64,000 nucleotides of DNA. It comes from Iris pallida. Lineage: Eukaryota > Streptophyta > Magnoliopsida > Asparagales > Iridaceae. The number at the start of each line of letters is the position of its first letter. Position 1 is the first letter of the stretch. Below, piece by piece: positions 1 through 10,396 of this stretch. The notes under the pieces were generated by a model. That model was given only the letters and a program-made list of their open reading frames with translations. It did no database searches and had not been told where the DNA came from. Both the position numbers and the translations under genes were made by a program. Location of the stretch: positions 15,900,022 to 15,964,021 of the forward strand of contig JANAVB010016199.1 in assembly GCA_029216955.1 (NCBI GenBank), written 5' to 3'.

Positions 1-653
1 TTTGGGAAGATGGGGATTTATCTTTCCTTTCTAAAAGTTGGTTGAGCACAAAAGAGCCAAGAACAAGTGAATGAGTATTTAAATAGGGTGGGGATCCCTA
101 TGTGGCTGGTCACTTATGGCTAAAATTAGGGTTAGGGTTCAAGTCATGGGCCATGGGCCAAGTTTTATAAGTCATGTAATTAAATCATTAAGCCATAATT
201 CATTGCACATATCATTATTTCTCCTATTTCAAACTAGTTTCTAAATGACTAAATTGAGGTTGACTTAAGTTAGACTAGGGTCTCACCATGATAACTAAGT
301 TACCATAGCTAGGGTTAGCTTCTAGGTTAGTCTCTTAAGTCACAACTAGAAAAAGTCAAAATTAACAATCATCGATCTAATAATTAATCAAATAATTCTA
401 ATAAGTTAAAATGACCAAATTACCCCTAGACTAAAAATAATAAATAAATATTCCAATCACATGGTTAGGCTCTAGGTCAGACAGTCTTTAGGGTTTCACT
501 AGCAGCACATCAAAATCACAAGTCATGACTTAAAATTTTTTTTAAATTGATTAAAAATCACCAAAAATCATAATGTGATATAAATATCAATAAATAATAA
601 TTATAATTACAAAAGTTCAAAATTACCCCTCATTTGGAAAATTGGGTGTTATA
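1..653 (-). mobile_element. Partial Tekay-type LTR, cut by the window edge
   Basis: Read on the minus strand, this starts at 653 with TATAACACCC (a degenerate TGTAACACCC) and runs out of the window at base 1. It aligns by eye with the plus-strand LTR starts at 54362, 55729 and 62876. All share an early GTAATTTTGAA block, then GATTTTTGGTGATTTTTAATCA, then a CTAGAGCCTAACCATGTGAT block. A TATA-like TATTTAAATA lies at 76-85, and an AACCCTAACCCTAA telo-box motif lies just upstream near 121-135. These suggest an LTR promoter. It would be the 3' LTR of the minus-strand element to its right, but a foreign piece at 654-757 separates the two, so that pairing is uncertain. Confidence 0.75.
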
Positions 654-757
654 CTTTTATAAATGTGGATATGACTAGACAGCTACTAACGCCGACTCTG
701 CGGCATAGGCTAGACGTACCCACGACTTTTGCCCAAATATTGGATGCGGGTCATGAC
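654..757 (+). mobile_element. Fragment of an LTR 3' end in the opposite orientation
   Basis: The segment contains AACGCCGACTCTGCGGCATA and ends GATGCGGGTCATGACA. That matches the last ~90 bases of the plus-strand LTRs ending at 53390 and 61086 (CGCCGACACTGCGGCGTAGG and GGGTGCGGGTCGTGACA). It lies on the plus strand between a minus-strand LTR start and a minus-strand integrase fragment, so it marks a rearrangement or a nested insertion that was later deleted. It has no coding content. Confidence 0.65.
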
Positions 758-1436
758 ACTATCTGTCGCACGTACATCTCTACCAGTTTCTCCGTAGACA
801 AACTCACCTTGAAAGGCAAAAAGTAGGCTGATTTGGTCAATCTATCAACAATGACCCAAATCGCATCCTTTTCTCCGAGAAATCGTGGAAGTCCGGACAC
901 AAAATCCATAGTGATGTGCTTTAACTTCCACTCTGGAATGGGTAGTGGCTGAAACAAACCACCTGGCCTTTGTATCTCAGATTTTATCTGCTAGCACAAC
1001 AAGCATCGAGATACAAACTAAGCTACCTCACGCTTCATGCCATACCACCATACGTGCTCTCTCAGGTCTTTGTACATCTTGTTGGCTCCAGGATGCATAG
1101 AGTACTGAGAACGGTGTGCTTCCTGAAGAACCTTCTCTCAAAGCTCTCCACTCGGTATACACATTCTAGTACCGTGCCTCAGCGACCTATCTTCGGCTAT
1201 AGAGAAATCATCTAGCAATCCTGCCTGCACATACTCTCTGATGCTCCTTAGGGCCACATCATCATACTGTGCTGATCTGACTCTGTCCATCAACTCAAAT
1301 TGAATCTATAAGCCCCAAATCTAAATCTCCATCCCCAAAACGATCAACTCGATACCCAAACTATCCATATCTGCCAATAAATGACGATTTGAGGTCAAAT
1401 ACATAGCGACCAGATACCTACTAAAGGAATCGACAA
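758..1436 (-). pseudogene. Ty3/gypsy integrase fragment (Tekay-like)
   Basis: On the minus strand, a zinc-finger-like stretch ends with RCLLCQQIKSEIQRPGG (about 960-1110) and leads into LPIPEWKLKHITMDFVSGLP and WVIVDRLTKSAYFLP at 751-957. That is the start of the DDE core, with the first Asp in HITMDF. The core stops after VEMYVRQIV at the junction near 757, so the second Asp, the Glu and any chromodomain are absent. The zinc-finger part is recoverable only by switching frames and has internal stops. The wording of the core matches Del/Tekay chromoviruses. The protein cannot be functional. The stretch 1290-1436 is the linker between RNase H and integrase and has no long frame. Confidence 0.85.
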
Positions 1437-1817
1437 TTACGTTGGCTTTTCCTGGATGGTACTATATGAGATATCGAAGTCCTTCATCAACTCAAGCCAC
1501 CATCTCTGCCTCTTGTTCAACTCCTTCTGAGTGAACACGTGCTTCAAGCTCATGTGATCTGTGAAGATCTCAACTCGCTCTCCATACAGGTAGTGCTTCC
1601 ACATCTTCAGAGCAAAAATAACAGCTGCCAACTCCAGATCATGAGCAGGGTAGTTCTTCTCATGAAGACGCAATTGCCAGGATGCATAGGCAATCACCTT
1701 CCCCTGCTGCTGAAGAACGCAACCCAAGCCTTTTCCAGATGCATCACTGTAGATAGTGAAACCACCTGTTCCCGATGGCAACGTTAAGATAGGAGCTGTG
1801 GTCAACCTCTTCTTCAA
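1437..1817 (-). pseudogene. Ty3/gypsy RNase H domain
   Basis: The minus-strand frame of 126 residues reads like a reverse-transcriptase-linked RNase H. It has [16 protein letters not shown] (first catalytic Asp), then [20 protein letters not shown], then [18 protein letters not shown] (Glu), then [14 protein letters not shown] (Asp). All the expected acidic residues are visible. In the living element it would remove the RNA strand during reverse transcription. It sits directly between RT (1842-2590) and integrase, the Ty3/gypsy order. It is separated from RT by a stop, so it is a remnant of a polyprotein rather than a gene. Confidence 0.9.
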
Positions 1818-1841
1818 ATCATCAAAAGTGGCCTGACACTC

Positions 1842-2590
1842 CTAGGTCCAGACGAACTCCATGTCCTTCCTGGTGAGTCTGGTCATCGGCTTTGCAATCC
1901 GGGAGAAGTCCTGAACGAACTTCCGGTAGTAGCCTGTCAGACCCAAAAAGCTACGAATCTCTGCAACTGTGCTTGCTGTGGACCGAGACTCAACTGCTGA
2001 AATTTTTTTCGGGTCCACCAAGATCCCTTTCGCGGTCACAATATGACCCAGGAACTCCACTTGCTCCAGGAAGAATTTGTACTTCGACAGCTTTTCATAT
2101 AGTTGATCCTTCCTTAGAGTCTCTAGTATAATTCTCAGATGCTCCTCGTGCTCCTCTGGCGTCTTCGAATTGACCAAAATGTCATCAATGAAGACCACCA
2201 TGAACTTGTCAAGGTACTGATGGAATACCTTATTCATCATGTTCATGAATACTGTCGGGACGTTAGTCAACCCAAATAACATAACGGTGAACTCATAGTA
2301 GCCATATCGTGTCCGAAAAGTAGTCTTCGGAATGTCCTCATTCTTTACCTTCAGCTGATGGTACCCTGACCTCAAATCTATCTTCAAAAATACCTTTGCA
2401 CCGCTCAACTGATCAAACAAGTCGTCAACCCTCGGTAACGGGTATTTGTTCTTGATAGTGAGGTTGTTGAGCGCTCTATAGTCGATACACATGCGTACCA
2501 ATCCATCCTCCTTGGGTACAAATAGAACAGGAGCGCCCCAAGGTGAAGAACTGGATCTGATGAAACTCTTATCCTGCAGCTCGTCGACTT
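1842..2590 (-). pseudogene. Ty3/gypsy reverse transcriptase domain
   Basis: A 219-residue open frame on the minus strand carries the RT core: [20 protein letters not shown], then [15 protein letters not shown], then the catalytic box [10 protein letters not shown] at about 2175-2200, then [17 protein letters not shown] and [17 protein letters not shown]. The FIDD box is intact. The upstream part up to about 2590 continues in another frame with a break. The residues match the Del/Tekay lineage. This is one block of the minus-strand element that occupies 758-4156. Confidence 0.93.
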
Positions 2591-3388
2591 ACTTCTTCAG
2601 CTCTGCCAACTCGCTATTGTTGATCCTATAGACGTGCTGCGTGATAGGCTCAGCGCCCGACACCAAGTCTATAGAGAACTCAACATCTCTGTCCGATGGC
2701 GTTCCTGGCAACTCATCAGAGAAAATACCTAAGAATCCTGCTATCAATGGATGTGGCAACTCCTGCCCCTCCGACATAGCTCCACAGAAACCATCTATTG
2801 GCTCAGCTGCTCCTCTAGCGAACTCAAACTCTGGCTCTCCCGGCAGTCTAAACAAAACCCTGCCTTCTCTACAGTCTATGCAAGCATGGTGCCTGCTCAA
2901 CCAATCCATACTGAGTACCATATCGTAGCTTAGAAGTGGTATTATGAACAAGCTCGCACTCAGATCCCGCCTCCCAATGTAAGCCTTTGCCCCTTACAAA
3001 TATTATTGACCAGGATAATGCCTCCTCTGGTCAAAATCTTACAAGTCCTACCCAGTGGTTCAGCAATAATATTGTGTCTAAGAGCAAAAAAGACAGATAC
3101 AAAACTGTGTGTAGCACCAGAGTCAAACAATGCTAATGCAGAAAAAGAATCGAGAAGAACAGAACCTGCCACCATGTCTGCTATGGACTCAGTCTCTTCG
3201 ACCGTCAGTGCCAACGCTCTACCCTGGGGTGCTCTCCTCTGATGCTGGGCAAAGCGCTGCTGCTGGGTCGGAAGTGGTGGACCCCTCGGCTGAACAGCAG
3301 GTCCCGCTGGAGCTCTAGCAGGAGGTGCTCTAGCCTGACCTCCCTGAGCTGGACGAGTAGGACAATACTTCAACTGGTGGTCGGGCAA
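2591..3388 (-). pseudogene. Ty3/gypsy protease and PR-RT linker
   Basis: Two minus-strand frames (2589-2951 and 2960-3388) cover the aspartic protease. ALALFDSGATHSFVSVFF holds the active-site D-S-G triad, and LSYDMVLSMDWLSRHHACID is the second conserved strand pair of retroviral-type proteases. Upstream lie Pro/Gln-rich residues and a zinc-knuckle remnant (PDHQLKYC). The frames are offset, so at least one frameshift separates the protease halves. It would process the Gag-Pol polyprotein in an active relative. Confidence 0.88.
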
Positions 3389-3915
3389 TCAACAGAACAA
3401 ACAAGCGCCCAACCTCTTCCTACAGATATCACGGGTGTGCCCTGGCTTCCCGCAGAAGGCACACTGAGGAACCTGCTTCTGCACCTGCTGAGGATGCGCA
3501 CGGGCTGGTGCATAATGCTGCTACTGAAACGGCCTCTGCTGAATATGAGGACATTTGGCCAATTCTGTACTAGAACCAGCACCCGTATCATCGCTGCTCC
3601 TCTTGGGCCTGAGACCCAAGTCCTCCTCTGCGATCTGAGCATCGATCAGGATGTCCTAATGTCATCGTACGATGCCCAGACGTGCGAGATCTGACTCTGC
3701 TGTTCAGGCCCCTCCTGAACTTGCGAGCCCGATCTCCTGGCTCCTGAACCATGCTCTTGGCGAACCGGCTCAGACGGCTGCTGCATAATCATCCACTGAC
3801 ATGTTCCCCTGTATCAGTCCCTGGAACTGGCTCTTCAATGCACTCAGAGCCACGTCTGGAAAGAACTTTTCCTTGAACAACTTCTTGAAAGCATCCCATG
3901 TCAGATCAAACAAGG
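3370..3915 (-). pseudogene. gag C-terminal remnant with two zinc knuckles
   Basis: Reading the minus strand through several frames gives CAFCGKPGHTRDIC and CLFCLLPDHQLKYC, two CX2CX4HX4C knuckles, near 3370-3480. Near 3800-3900 there is a capsid piece (TWDAFKKLFKEKFFPDV and SQFQGLIQGNMSVDDY, after frame changes). The first part of gag, including its N-terminus and most of the capsid, is missing: the text jumps from the leader to TWDAF at about 3915. Frameshifts and stops are frequent, so this is not functional. Confidence 0.75.
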
Positions 3916-4156
3916 AAGTCAATATGGCACAAGATAAGATATTATCAAGGAAGGATATTTAATTTCGAAGAGTAATTACAGAAGAAAGGTCATAGTACTC
4001 AAAAGATCAAAAAATTTCCTAATATGTTATTGAGTAACTCCTATCATGACCTAGAACCTATATCCTAATAGTAGGCTCATAATAGTACTCCAAGTCGAGC
4101 ACCATTATGAAATCGCACTAGTTGCGACATGACCTACATGGGCCACCAAAAAAACG
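3916..4156 (-). other. Tekay leader (5' UTR) between LTR and gag
   Basis: Just inside the LTR end at 4157 the minus strand reads CGTTTTTTTGGTGGCCCATG, and later TCCTTGTTTGATCTGAC. The same two landmarks follow the plus-strand LTR end at 61086 and precede the gag ATG at 61317. I see no clear tRNA-complementary primer-binding site; TGGTGGCCCATG occupies the expected place. The leader runs straight into mid-gag sequence, marking a deletion of the gag start. Confidence 0.7.
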
Positions 4157-4371
4157 TGTTACGACCCGCACCCGGTTTAGGAGGCACGAGCACGTGGGTA
4201 TGTCCAGCCTACGCCACAGTGTCGGCGGTAGAACGCTGTATAGGTCATCTATAACAACTAACATCAACAATACAGAATATAAACATGTTATCTCCGCATG
4301 GAGGAATATATATAACATTTAAAATATAACTCAATCACGTAATTCTAAAGAAAGATAGGCACGATGATATG

Positions 4372-6936
4372 TGTCACGCCCCAGAACCAGAATACTGGAG
4401 AGCGGGAAACAGACACAACTAGCTACGTACCTTAAAGTGAATCCCACCTTGCAATACGGTCACGGCTGTTTAGATGCATGAGGGTTTATCTACAAGCCAA
4501 CAGTCATTTATGGTCAAGAACAAGCCTAGTGTCTCATTCTTAAGCAAGAAAGTAATTGTTACAAGATGTAAGATCATCAGACATACAAAGTAAGGCGTCC
4601 CAAATATTACATATTCAGATGGTCATGAAGCTAGTCGTACAAAATGCGAAGACTAGCAAGAGTTTAAGTCATACATGATCAATCCTAGGATTTGTCAATC
4701 ATGTTACAGCCCTTAGGCAAACAGAAATAAAGTTTCAACATGAACTAACACTTGCTCGGCGGCTAAACGCCTTAAAAGAATAATTTACAATGGAGTGGGA
4801 TCGAGCAAAAGAAACTCACTTGTTGCCAGGGTTGCGTCTAGTGTTCACCATCTGACTGGAAGGCTAGGAGATCCTCTGGAGCTACTCCAAAATTTGGCCA
4901 TACAAAACCAGCTGGGTCAGACCCCAGAAAGAGCAAGTGCCAAGGGAGGCTTCACTTAAGAACTAGAACCATCATATTAGCATATGGTAAATAAAGATAA
5001 CGAAAAACATGAGTTAGAGAAACATGGTGATAAACGATAAGATAACTAAAGGACCATTTCAGTAACCAAGTTACAACTCGTAAACCAAACAAGGACGGGG
5101 TTGTAAACCTTCACCGGAACAGAACTTAGTCTCTAACCAATTATCGATAAAGTGAAGTATAACAGTAACGTATTAAAGTAACCATGCACTGGCCTTGCTA
5201 GACAAGACTAGACGGGACTCCATCCATCAATCACAGCCAAGCAAGGTGTAAGGATTGATACTTTAACTAAATAGGGTTATCACAAGCCTAGTTACTAACA
5301 AGATGCATCAAGATGTTCCAACAACCACAAGCCCTACAGACTTAATCCAAGTTATCCAGTTGCAAGTTGAGAGAGTTGGATTCGGTGACTTGGGGGTGCA
5401 ACACATGACAGTATACTGGAAATATGCCCTACACGATGGCAGGCTACAAGTCCAATTAAAGTGCCCAGATAACGGGACTGCCTGTAGCTGGAAAATCTCT
5501 TCATGAACTACTTGATCAATCTAGTCATTACCCTAGTTGGATTCAGTATGAATCCCTGACCGTGGTAATCAGGAATCCATGTCCTAGACATGATGCAAGA
5601 CGAGACATGTAGCTTGTACAGGCATAACCAAGAGAATCAACCACGGTGTCAAGACAGGAGTTACTTAGCAAGTCCAGGTAGCTGTCGCAACAGCGCTTAA
5701 GATTATTACGTCATGTCAGGTTACTTATCATGTCAAGAGTACGTCATGACGGACCACTATCAAGAATTATTATATTAAGTTGCTTGTCAAGAGTGCACCA
5801 CAATGGGTCACTATTAAGAGTTATCATGTCATGTTCATGTTATCATGTTCGTGCTAGATTCAAGATACTAGCTCAAGACTATCATGTGTTAAGTCGGGTC
5901 GCCGTAATTTAGGTCAAGTAGATAAAACATGCAAAGAAGATCGAGAACACCCATTTAGGAATGAAACCATAAGTCACATATGAACCCAGATTAAAGTGAG
6001 ACAAGAAGATTCTTAAAGCCGAGAAAAAGATCTACAACTTTCATGTTCTGAGTTTTTTTTGAGATTCTAGCTACAAAATAGCTTAAACGGGCAAAAACAG
6101 CAAAATAATGCAATTCCGGCGCATGAAAATTCCTGCGCATCCGTGCATCAAAATTTTTGCGCATCCGCGCATCAGCACATCCGCGCATCAAAATTCCTGT
6201 GTACTAGAACTCACGCTGCGTCTTCAGTACATGCATGTAGGAAGACTACGCGCATGACACGCTTAGAGTCAGAGAATGCATTGTCGGGACTTCACGGCGC
6301 ATGGCCTCCCGGGCGTATGGGGGTTATCGTTCCCAACAACAAGTTCAGCCATAAAAGTTCCAAAAACTTGCCATGGCCATAACTTCCTCATCCAAAGTCG
6401 AAATCAAGCAAAACAATAGCCAAAACTGTATGAAATTGAATTCTCTACAACATAGAACTATTAGTTTTTGGAAATAACAAGTTTTTAGAGATCAAAACCA
6501 AGAAAAACAAGAAAAACTTTAATTTTAGATCTACAAGAATCTATCTATGGAAACTAAAAACTTCAAGTTCTAAAGAGGCTTAAAATCAAGTAAAGAAGAA
6601 AATGGAACAATAAAACTTGAGATCCATCATGAAGCAAGTTGCACTTGCCTAGGACTTGGTAGGTGGAAGGAGTAAATAAAGAAGATGAAGAAGTAAATGA
6701 AGAAGTGAATGAGGAGAGAGAGAAGGAGTTGGGTTATATATCAACTCTCTCCATCTTAAACCAAACCAAGCCAGTCCAAACCAAGTCAAATTGAACCAAA
6801 CCAAATCAAATAAACCAAGTCAAGATTAAACCAAGACTAGGCTAAGCAAGACAAGTCTAACTACGGTCCACCTGATAAATGTCAGAAATTCGTATTCGTA
6901 TACTGAAAATACGTATAACGAAAAACGAGAGTGACA
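4372..6936 (-). mobile_element. Solo LTR with perfect 5-bp target duplication ATATG
   Basis: The plus strand reads ATATG (4367-4371), then TGTCACGCCCC at 4372, and at the far end GAGAGTGACA ending at 6936, then ATATG again (6937-6941). The TG...CA ends and identical 5-bp flanks are diagnostic of an LTR insertion. There is no interior, so recombination between two LTRs has left a solo LTR of 2565 bp. A TATATA box on the minus strand near 6735-6745 and a following CTAG-GCAAGT possible GC donor near 6650 give the minus orientation. An exon-like stretch ends CAA-GTGAGT on the minus strand near 4817. Removing the insertion restores continuity of the surrounding LTR. Confidence 0.9.
5660..6200. repeat. 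Short imperfect repeats inside the solo LTR
   Basis: At 5700-5870 the motif TCATGTCA/GTCAAGAGT recurs several times with drift. At 6117-6190 the word GCGCATC recurs (TGCGCATCCGTGCATC, TGCGCATCCGCGCATC, CCGCGCATC). No coding signal supports the small frames that cross this stretch. Confidence 0.5.
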
Positions 6937-7091
6937 ATATGATAGAAGATAAAGATGAAATATATAGAGTCTGAAGTAGTAGCAGAGCCACAAACACACA
7001 AGTTTAGAAGTTAAGACATCGTACAATCCCAAAATAATAATACAGACCCAAAGTATCAATCTGGATACAAATTCAGCAAAACCTAGCTAAA

Positions 7092-7207
7092 CTAAGTCAC
7101 TACTGGAGGTGCATCCTCTAAGAGCACCGGCTCCACAAGCATGTCCTGATCAATGTCACTATCTATCCCAAACCCATAGTAGGTTATGCAATCAGCCTCT
7201 ATGTCCT
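7092..7207 (-). other. LTR-embedded exon-like segment b (acidic peptide, stop)
   Basis: On the minus strand a polypyrimidine tract and TTTTTCAG precede the segment at 7208-7210. In the phase set by segment a (7943-7993) it reads EDIEADCITYYGFGIDSDID and then QDMLVEPVLLEDAPPVVT before TAG at 7094-7092. The diverged LTR at 55729 has the same peptide pattern at 60648-60760 (EDEDEAGCPTYYG...DQ...EP...D.P) after its own CAG acceptor. I cannot assign a function: the peptide is very acidic and carries a conserved C.TYYG core. Confidence 0.5.
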
Positions 7208-7469
7208 CTGAAAAATAGTTATCCAGTCAGTATTGGAGCGACGTACAAACGTCAACAGCAGTTCCATTAAATTGACAAATACTATAAGAAATAGTTATAC
7301 TGGAATACACGGTAGAATATCAAAACTGGAAATAAGTAGCATGAGATAATCTGGTAATCATGTCATGGTGTGAGAAATATACAGTAAAATTGGAATGTAA
7401 AGTAATACAGGCAAAACCTGAGTAAAATATAAGTATAAACTGTGCCTTGAGATATTAGAGTGTTATGTG

Positions 7470-7660
7470 ATCGGCTTGGGTCCAGATCAGGCTGTTCTAT
7501 TTGATCGGCTATGCACAAGTATGATTATAGGGCATCATATTGGCCACAATAGAAAGCTATGCACAAGTAGTATAAGGTCAGGCTACACTCTTCATGTGGC
7601 GAGGGTGAGTTATGCATAAGTAGTAACAAGTAGGGCATTGATCACATAAACTCTAATAAC
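7470..7660. repeat. Short imperfect repeats inside the giant LTR
   Basis: CTATGCACAAGTA recurs at about 7507, 7556 and (as TTATGCATAAGTA) 7611, with GATCGGCT and AGGCTR spacers. A comparable position in the LTR at 51500-53390 holds five copies of a different, GAGTCCAC-containing unit. It lies within the intron-like part between exon-like segments a and b. Confidence 0.55.
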
Positions 7661-7942
7661 TTCCCAATCCCCTAAACAGTCTAACGGATCCAACCATGTT
7701 ATATTATGACACGGGATTCAAAAAGAAGGGGGCCAACCCACTTCCAAATCGATGTCTATACAAGTACAAGAAACAATATCAAACAAGTACCAGTATTTCA
7801 AGTTAACCAGGAATAATATCTCATGACGGGATCCAATGTATACTAGTTTGTGTATCCTCGTGTCAAGAATCAAGTAAAATACTGCAACTGAATCGATATA
7901 GGAAATATCAAAGTAATAAAAACTGTTAGAGAATGTACTCGC

Positions 7943-7993
7943 CTGCGCTCCTGAGTAGAAAGTAATAATCAAGTTCATATCGGTGTCGAAGAC
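7943..7993 (-). other. LTR-embedded exon-like segment a with GC donor
   Basis: The minus strand reads ATAATATAG, then a 51-base segment, then GCAG followed by GCGAGTACATTCTCT. This is a plausible AG acceptor and a GC-type donor (CAG-GCGAGT). With two bases of an incoming codon and one outgoing base, it translates RHRYELDYYFLLRSA. The matching segment at 59944-59997 has the same phases (54 bases, RHHSSDSTFILDIQIT) and the same GCGAGTACATTCTCT donor. Shared phase and donor argue for a real exon, but no start codon is identified upstream. Confidence 0.5.
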
Positions 7994-8254
7994 CTATATT
8001 ATGAATGCACATTATCAAACTATACAAGCTAGCCTATAAAATCATTCCATCTAACCTATATAACACTAATATAAAGTTAATATGCATAGAGACTACATCT
8101 TCCTACAATTTCTAATCCATATTTTATCTAATGAGAAGTTTTCAAAAGTTTACTTTATCCTGAATTTAGGCTAGTGAACGAGCGGTCATAAGTAACGATG
8201 AAGGGTTCAAACTTAAGGTATCAAAAGAATAAAATTTTGTCTAACAGGAGAAGA

Positions 8255-9130
8255 AAATGCGAAACCAATCCAACGGTTGGATTTTCCAGAATCGAAGCAC
8301 AAAGTTGCAAGAAAAACTGATTTCAGGCTTGGAAATAATTTGAGTGCAGAAATTTATAATTTCTTCAGTTTTGGAAGCAACATTTGAGTAAACAAATAAT
8401 ATTATTGGTGGCTCTAATTTTAGGATCTACTATAGAGTTAACTCGAGTTTACTATAGAAAAACTACACAGAAATCCAACGGTTTGATTTTCGAAAAATTG
8501 AGCTCAAAGTGACCTCCAAAAACAGTTTCAGACTTAAATGCTGAAATGTTGTTCATGGAGCTCATTTTGCCCTCAATTTACATAACTCACAACAAGTAGT
8601 TAAATCATGAAACCTATATTAAATGATTCAAAACTTAACCAAGAATACATACATATAACTAAAATATAAGAATATGGTATACACATAAAATAATGCATGT
8701 CCAAAGTTGGTAAACAAAATTCCAGACTTTGAAATATTTCAGTGTGCAGAAAAACTTCTCATGATACCTACTTTGGTCTTATTTTACACTAATAAAACTA
8801 ACTATTCTTGACATGACTTAATACATGATTGATAGACAAAATAATGTAATTTACATTCCAATAAGTGGCTCGAAAAAATATTTATTACACAGAAAGTTAT
8901 GCATGTTCAAAGTTGGAAGAAAACCACAGTTTCTGCATTCAGAGTTTACGAGACCAAGTTTGAGCCTAATTTTTACTAATCAAACAAAATATTTAGGGCA
9001 TAAATCCAACATAAATTTGTAGAAAAAATATTCAGAATTGCATACAAACTTCTAGAATTGTAAAATAAGGTCTACACAAAAAGTTACACTACCGCAAAGT
9101 AGATGAAAATATAATTTTTAGGAAAATAAT
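8255..9130. repeat. Degenerate ~200-bp direct repeats inside the giant LTR
   Basis: Blocks such as TCCAACGGTTGGATTTTC (about 8269) and TCCAACGGTTTGATTTTC (about 8473), each followed by a cAAAGTtgc/AAAGTgac and cagTTTCAGaC landmark, recur at about 200-bp spacing. Later blocks (GCATGTCCAAAGTTGG near 8694 and GCATGTTCAAAGTTGG near 8901) look like further copies. No coding signal is present. Confidence 0.5.
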
Positions 9131-10396
9131 TTCGGGGTAATGTTTTATCTTGAATTCAAATCTTAGATGCTATTATTTATGGTTTCTACCTAGGGGGATG
9201 TTGTATCTAGTTATTAACTATGTCATATAATAAAATACGTAGAAAAATAAAGGTACTTACCTATGTACGGAACGTGGACCACTTGTGTGTTGCAAAATTC
9301 AGTCCGAGTACCTCCTCGGAAAACGTCCGTACGGAGGAAAATATGGACAAAACATATAAACTATTATATATTAAAATGACAGAAACGAACAGAGCTTCAC
9401 AATGGAAAATTTTATTAGTGTTTTACGAAGAGGTTTGGTGTGCACACTCAATTCTCTGCACATAATTCGTGGACATCAATCTATTCTGGATACATCATTG
9501 TGCGACAGAGGTTTGAGGGGACAAAACTCCATGAAAAATTATGTAAAAATATGAAAATGAAAGCTAAGAGATAGAGGAAGATTTTTCGTAAAGGGCTCGA
9601 GGCTCGTACCTATTGTTTTCGTGGTGCAAAACATGGTTGAAGTCACCCTATCCAGCTGAACCTATGGCTGAATGTTGCTAAATTAATTGCTTTGTGTGGG
9701 CTGTTTGAGGGTGAAAATTGAATGAAATGGATGGAAAATAATGTATGGGGCTTCTACCAAGGGATAGGGGAAGGTGTGACCTTAATTTTATGTGTGTGGG
9801 AGGAGTGGGGAGGTGGTTTTGACAACCAAAAATGGTGGTCACAACATAATTCCGAAAATACAAGTAGCCTAAGGTTGTGGGCTGCCCACACACTCATGTG
9901 TGCATGGTTTTGGTTTAAATATGACTTGGTTTGACCCTAATATGAGTCATGAAGAGTTGGGTCAAGTTTGGTTCCGATTGGATTTCATTTGATGGATTTA
10001 AACTAGTCTAAACTAGGGACTAGTCATTTAATTGTTTGCTAAAATATATATGCCTTCTAGTGCATCTAAACCATACTAACACACGTGTGACACATTATTC
10101 CCTGATTGCATAATCACCAATAATTTGTATAGTAACTATATTTATACTCACATATATATACAACATGGTAAATAATTTATCAAACAATTATTTTGGGTAA
10201 ATTTAGTTCTCTACTTTGAAATAAAAATTTATGAAAAGGGGATTAGCAAATCCTCAAATGCACTCATCTATAGTAACTAATACTCAGTTTGATTAAATTA
10301 GCTAAAATACTAATTAACAATAATATAATTAAAAACTATATCAATATTAATATTAAAATGTCAAAAATACCCCTCTCCCTGAATTAGGTGGCTACA

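Larger units (their letters stand above)
4157..10396 (-). mobile_element. Giant Tekay-type LTR (5' LTR), split by a solo LTR
   Basis: On the minus strand it begins at 10396 with TGTAGCCACCTAATTCAGGG and ends at 4157 with GGGTGCGGGTCGTAACA. The end block (CGTTCTACCGCCGACACTGT) matches the plus-strand LTR end at 61000-61086. Without the 2570-bp insertion it is about 3.67 kb. Landmarks shared with the 5.36-kb LTR at 55729 lie in the same order: an early promoter, a possible splice donor (minus strand, GT at 9609-9608), an exon-like segment (7943-7993), a second one (7092-7207) and the terminal block. It abuts LINE coding sequence at 10397, so the element probably inserted in the LINE. The other edge is off the window. 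Confidence 0.8.

Noticed and set aside
4118..4322. Complementary 66-residue frames on both strands
   Set aside because: They cross the LTR end and leader, which is noncoding in all copies.
9220..9465. Plus-strand frame of 81 residues
   Set aside because: It lies in the giant LTR on the strand opposite to its transcription, with no match in the other LTRs.
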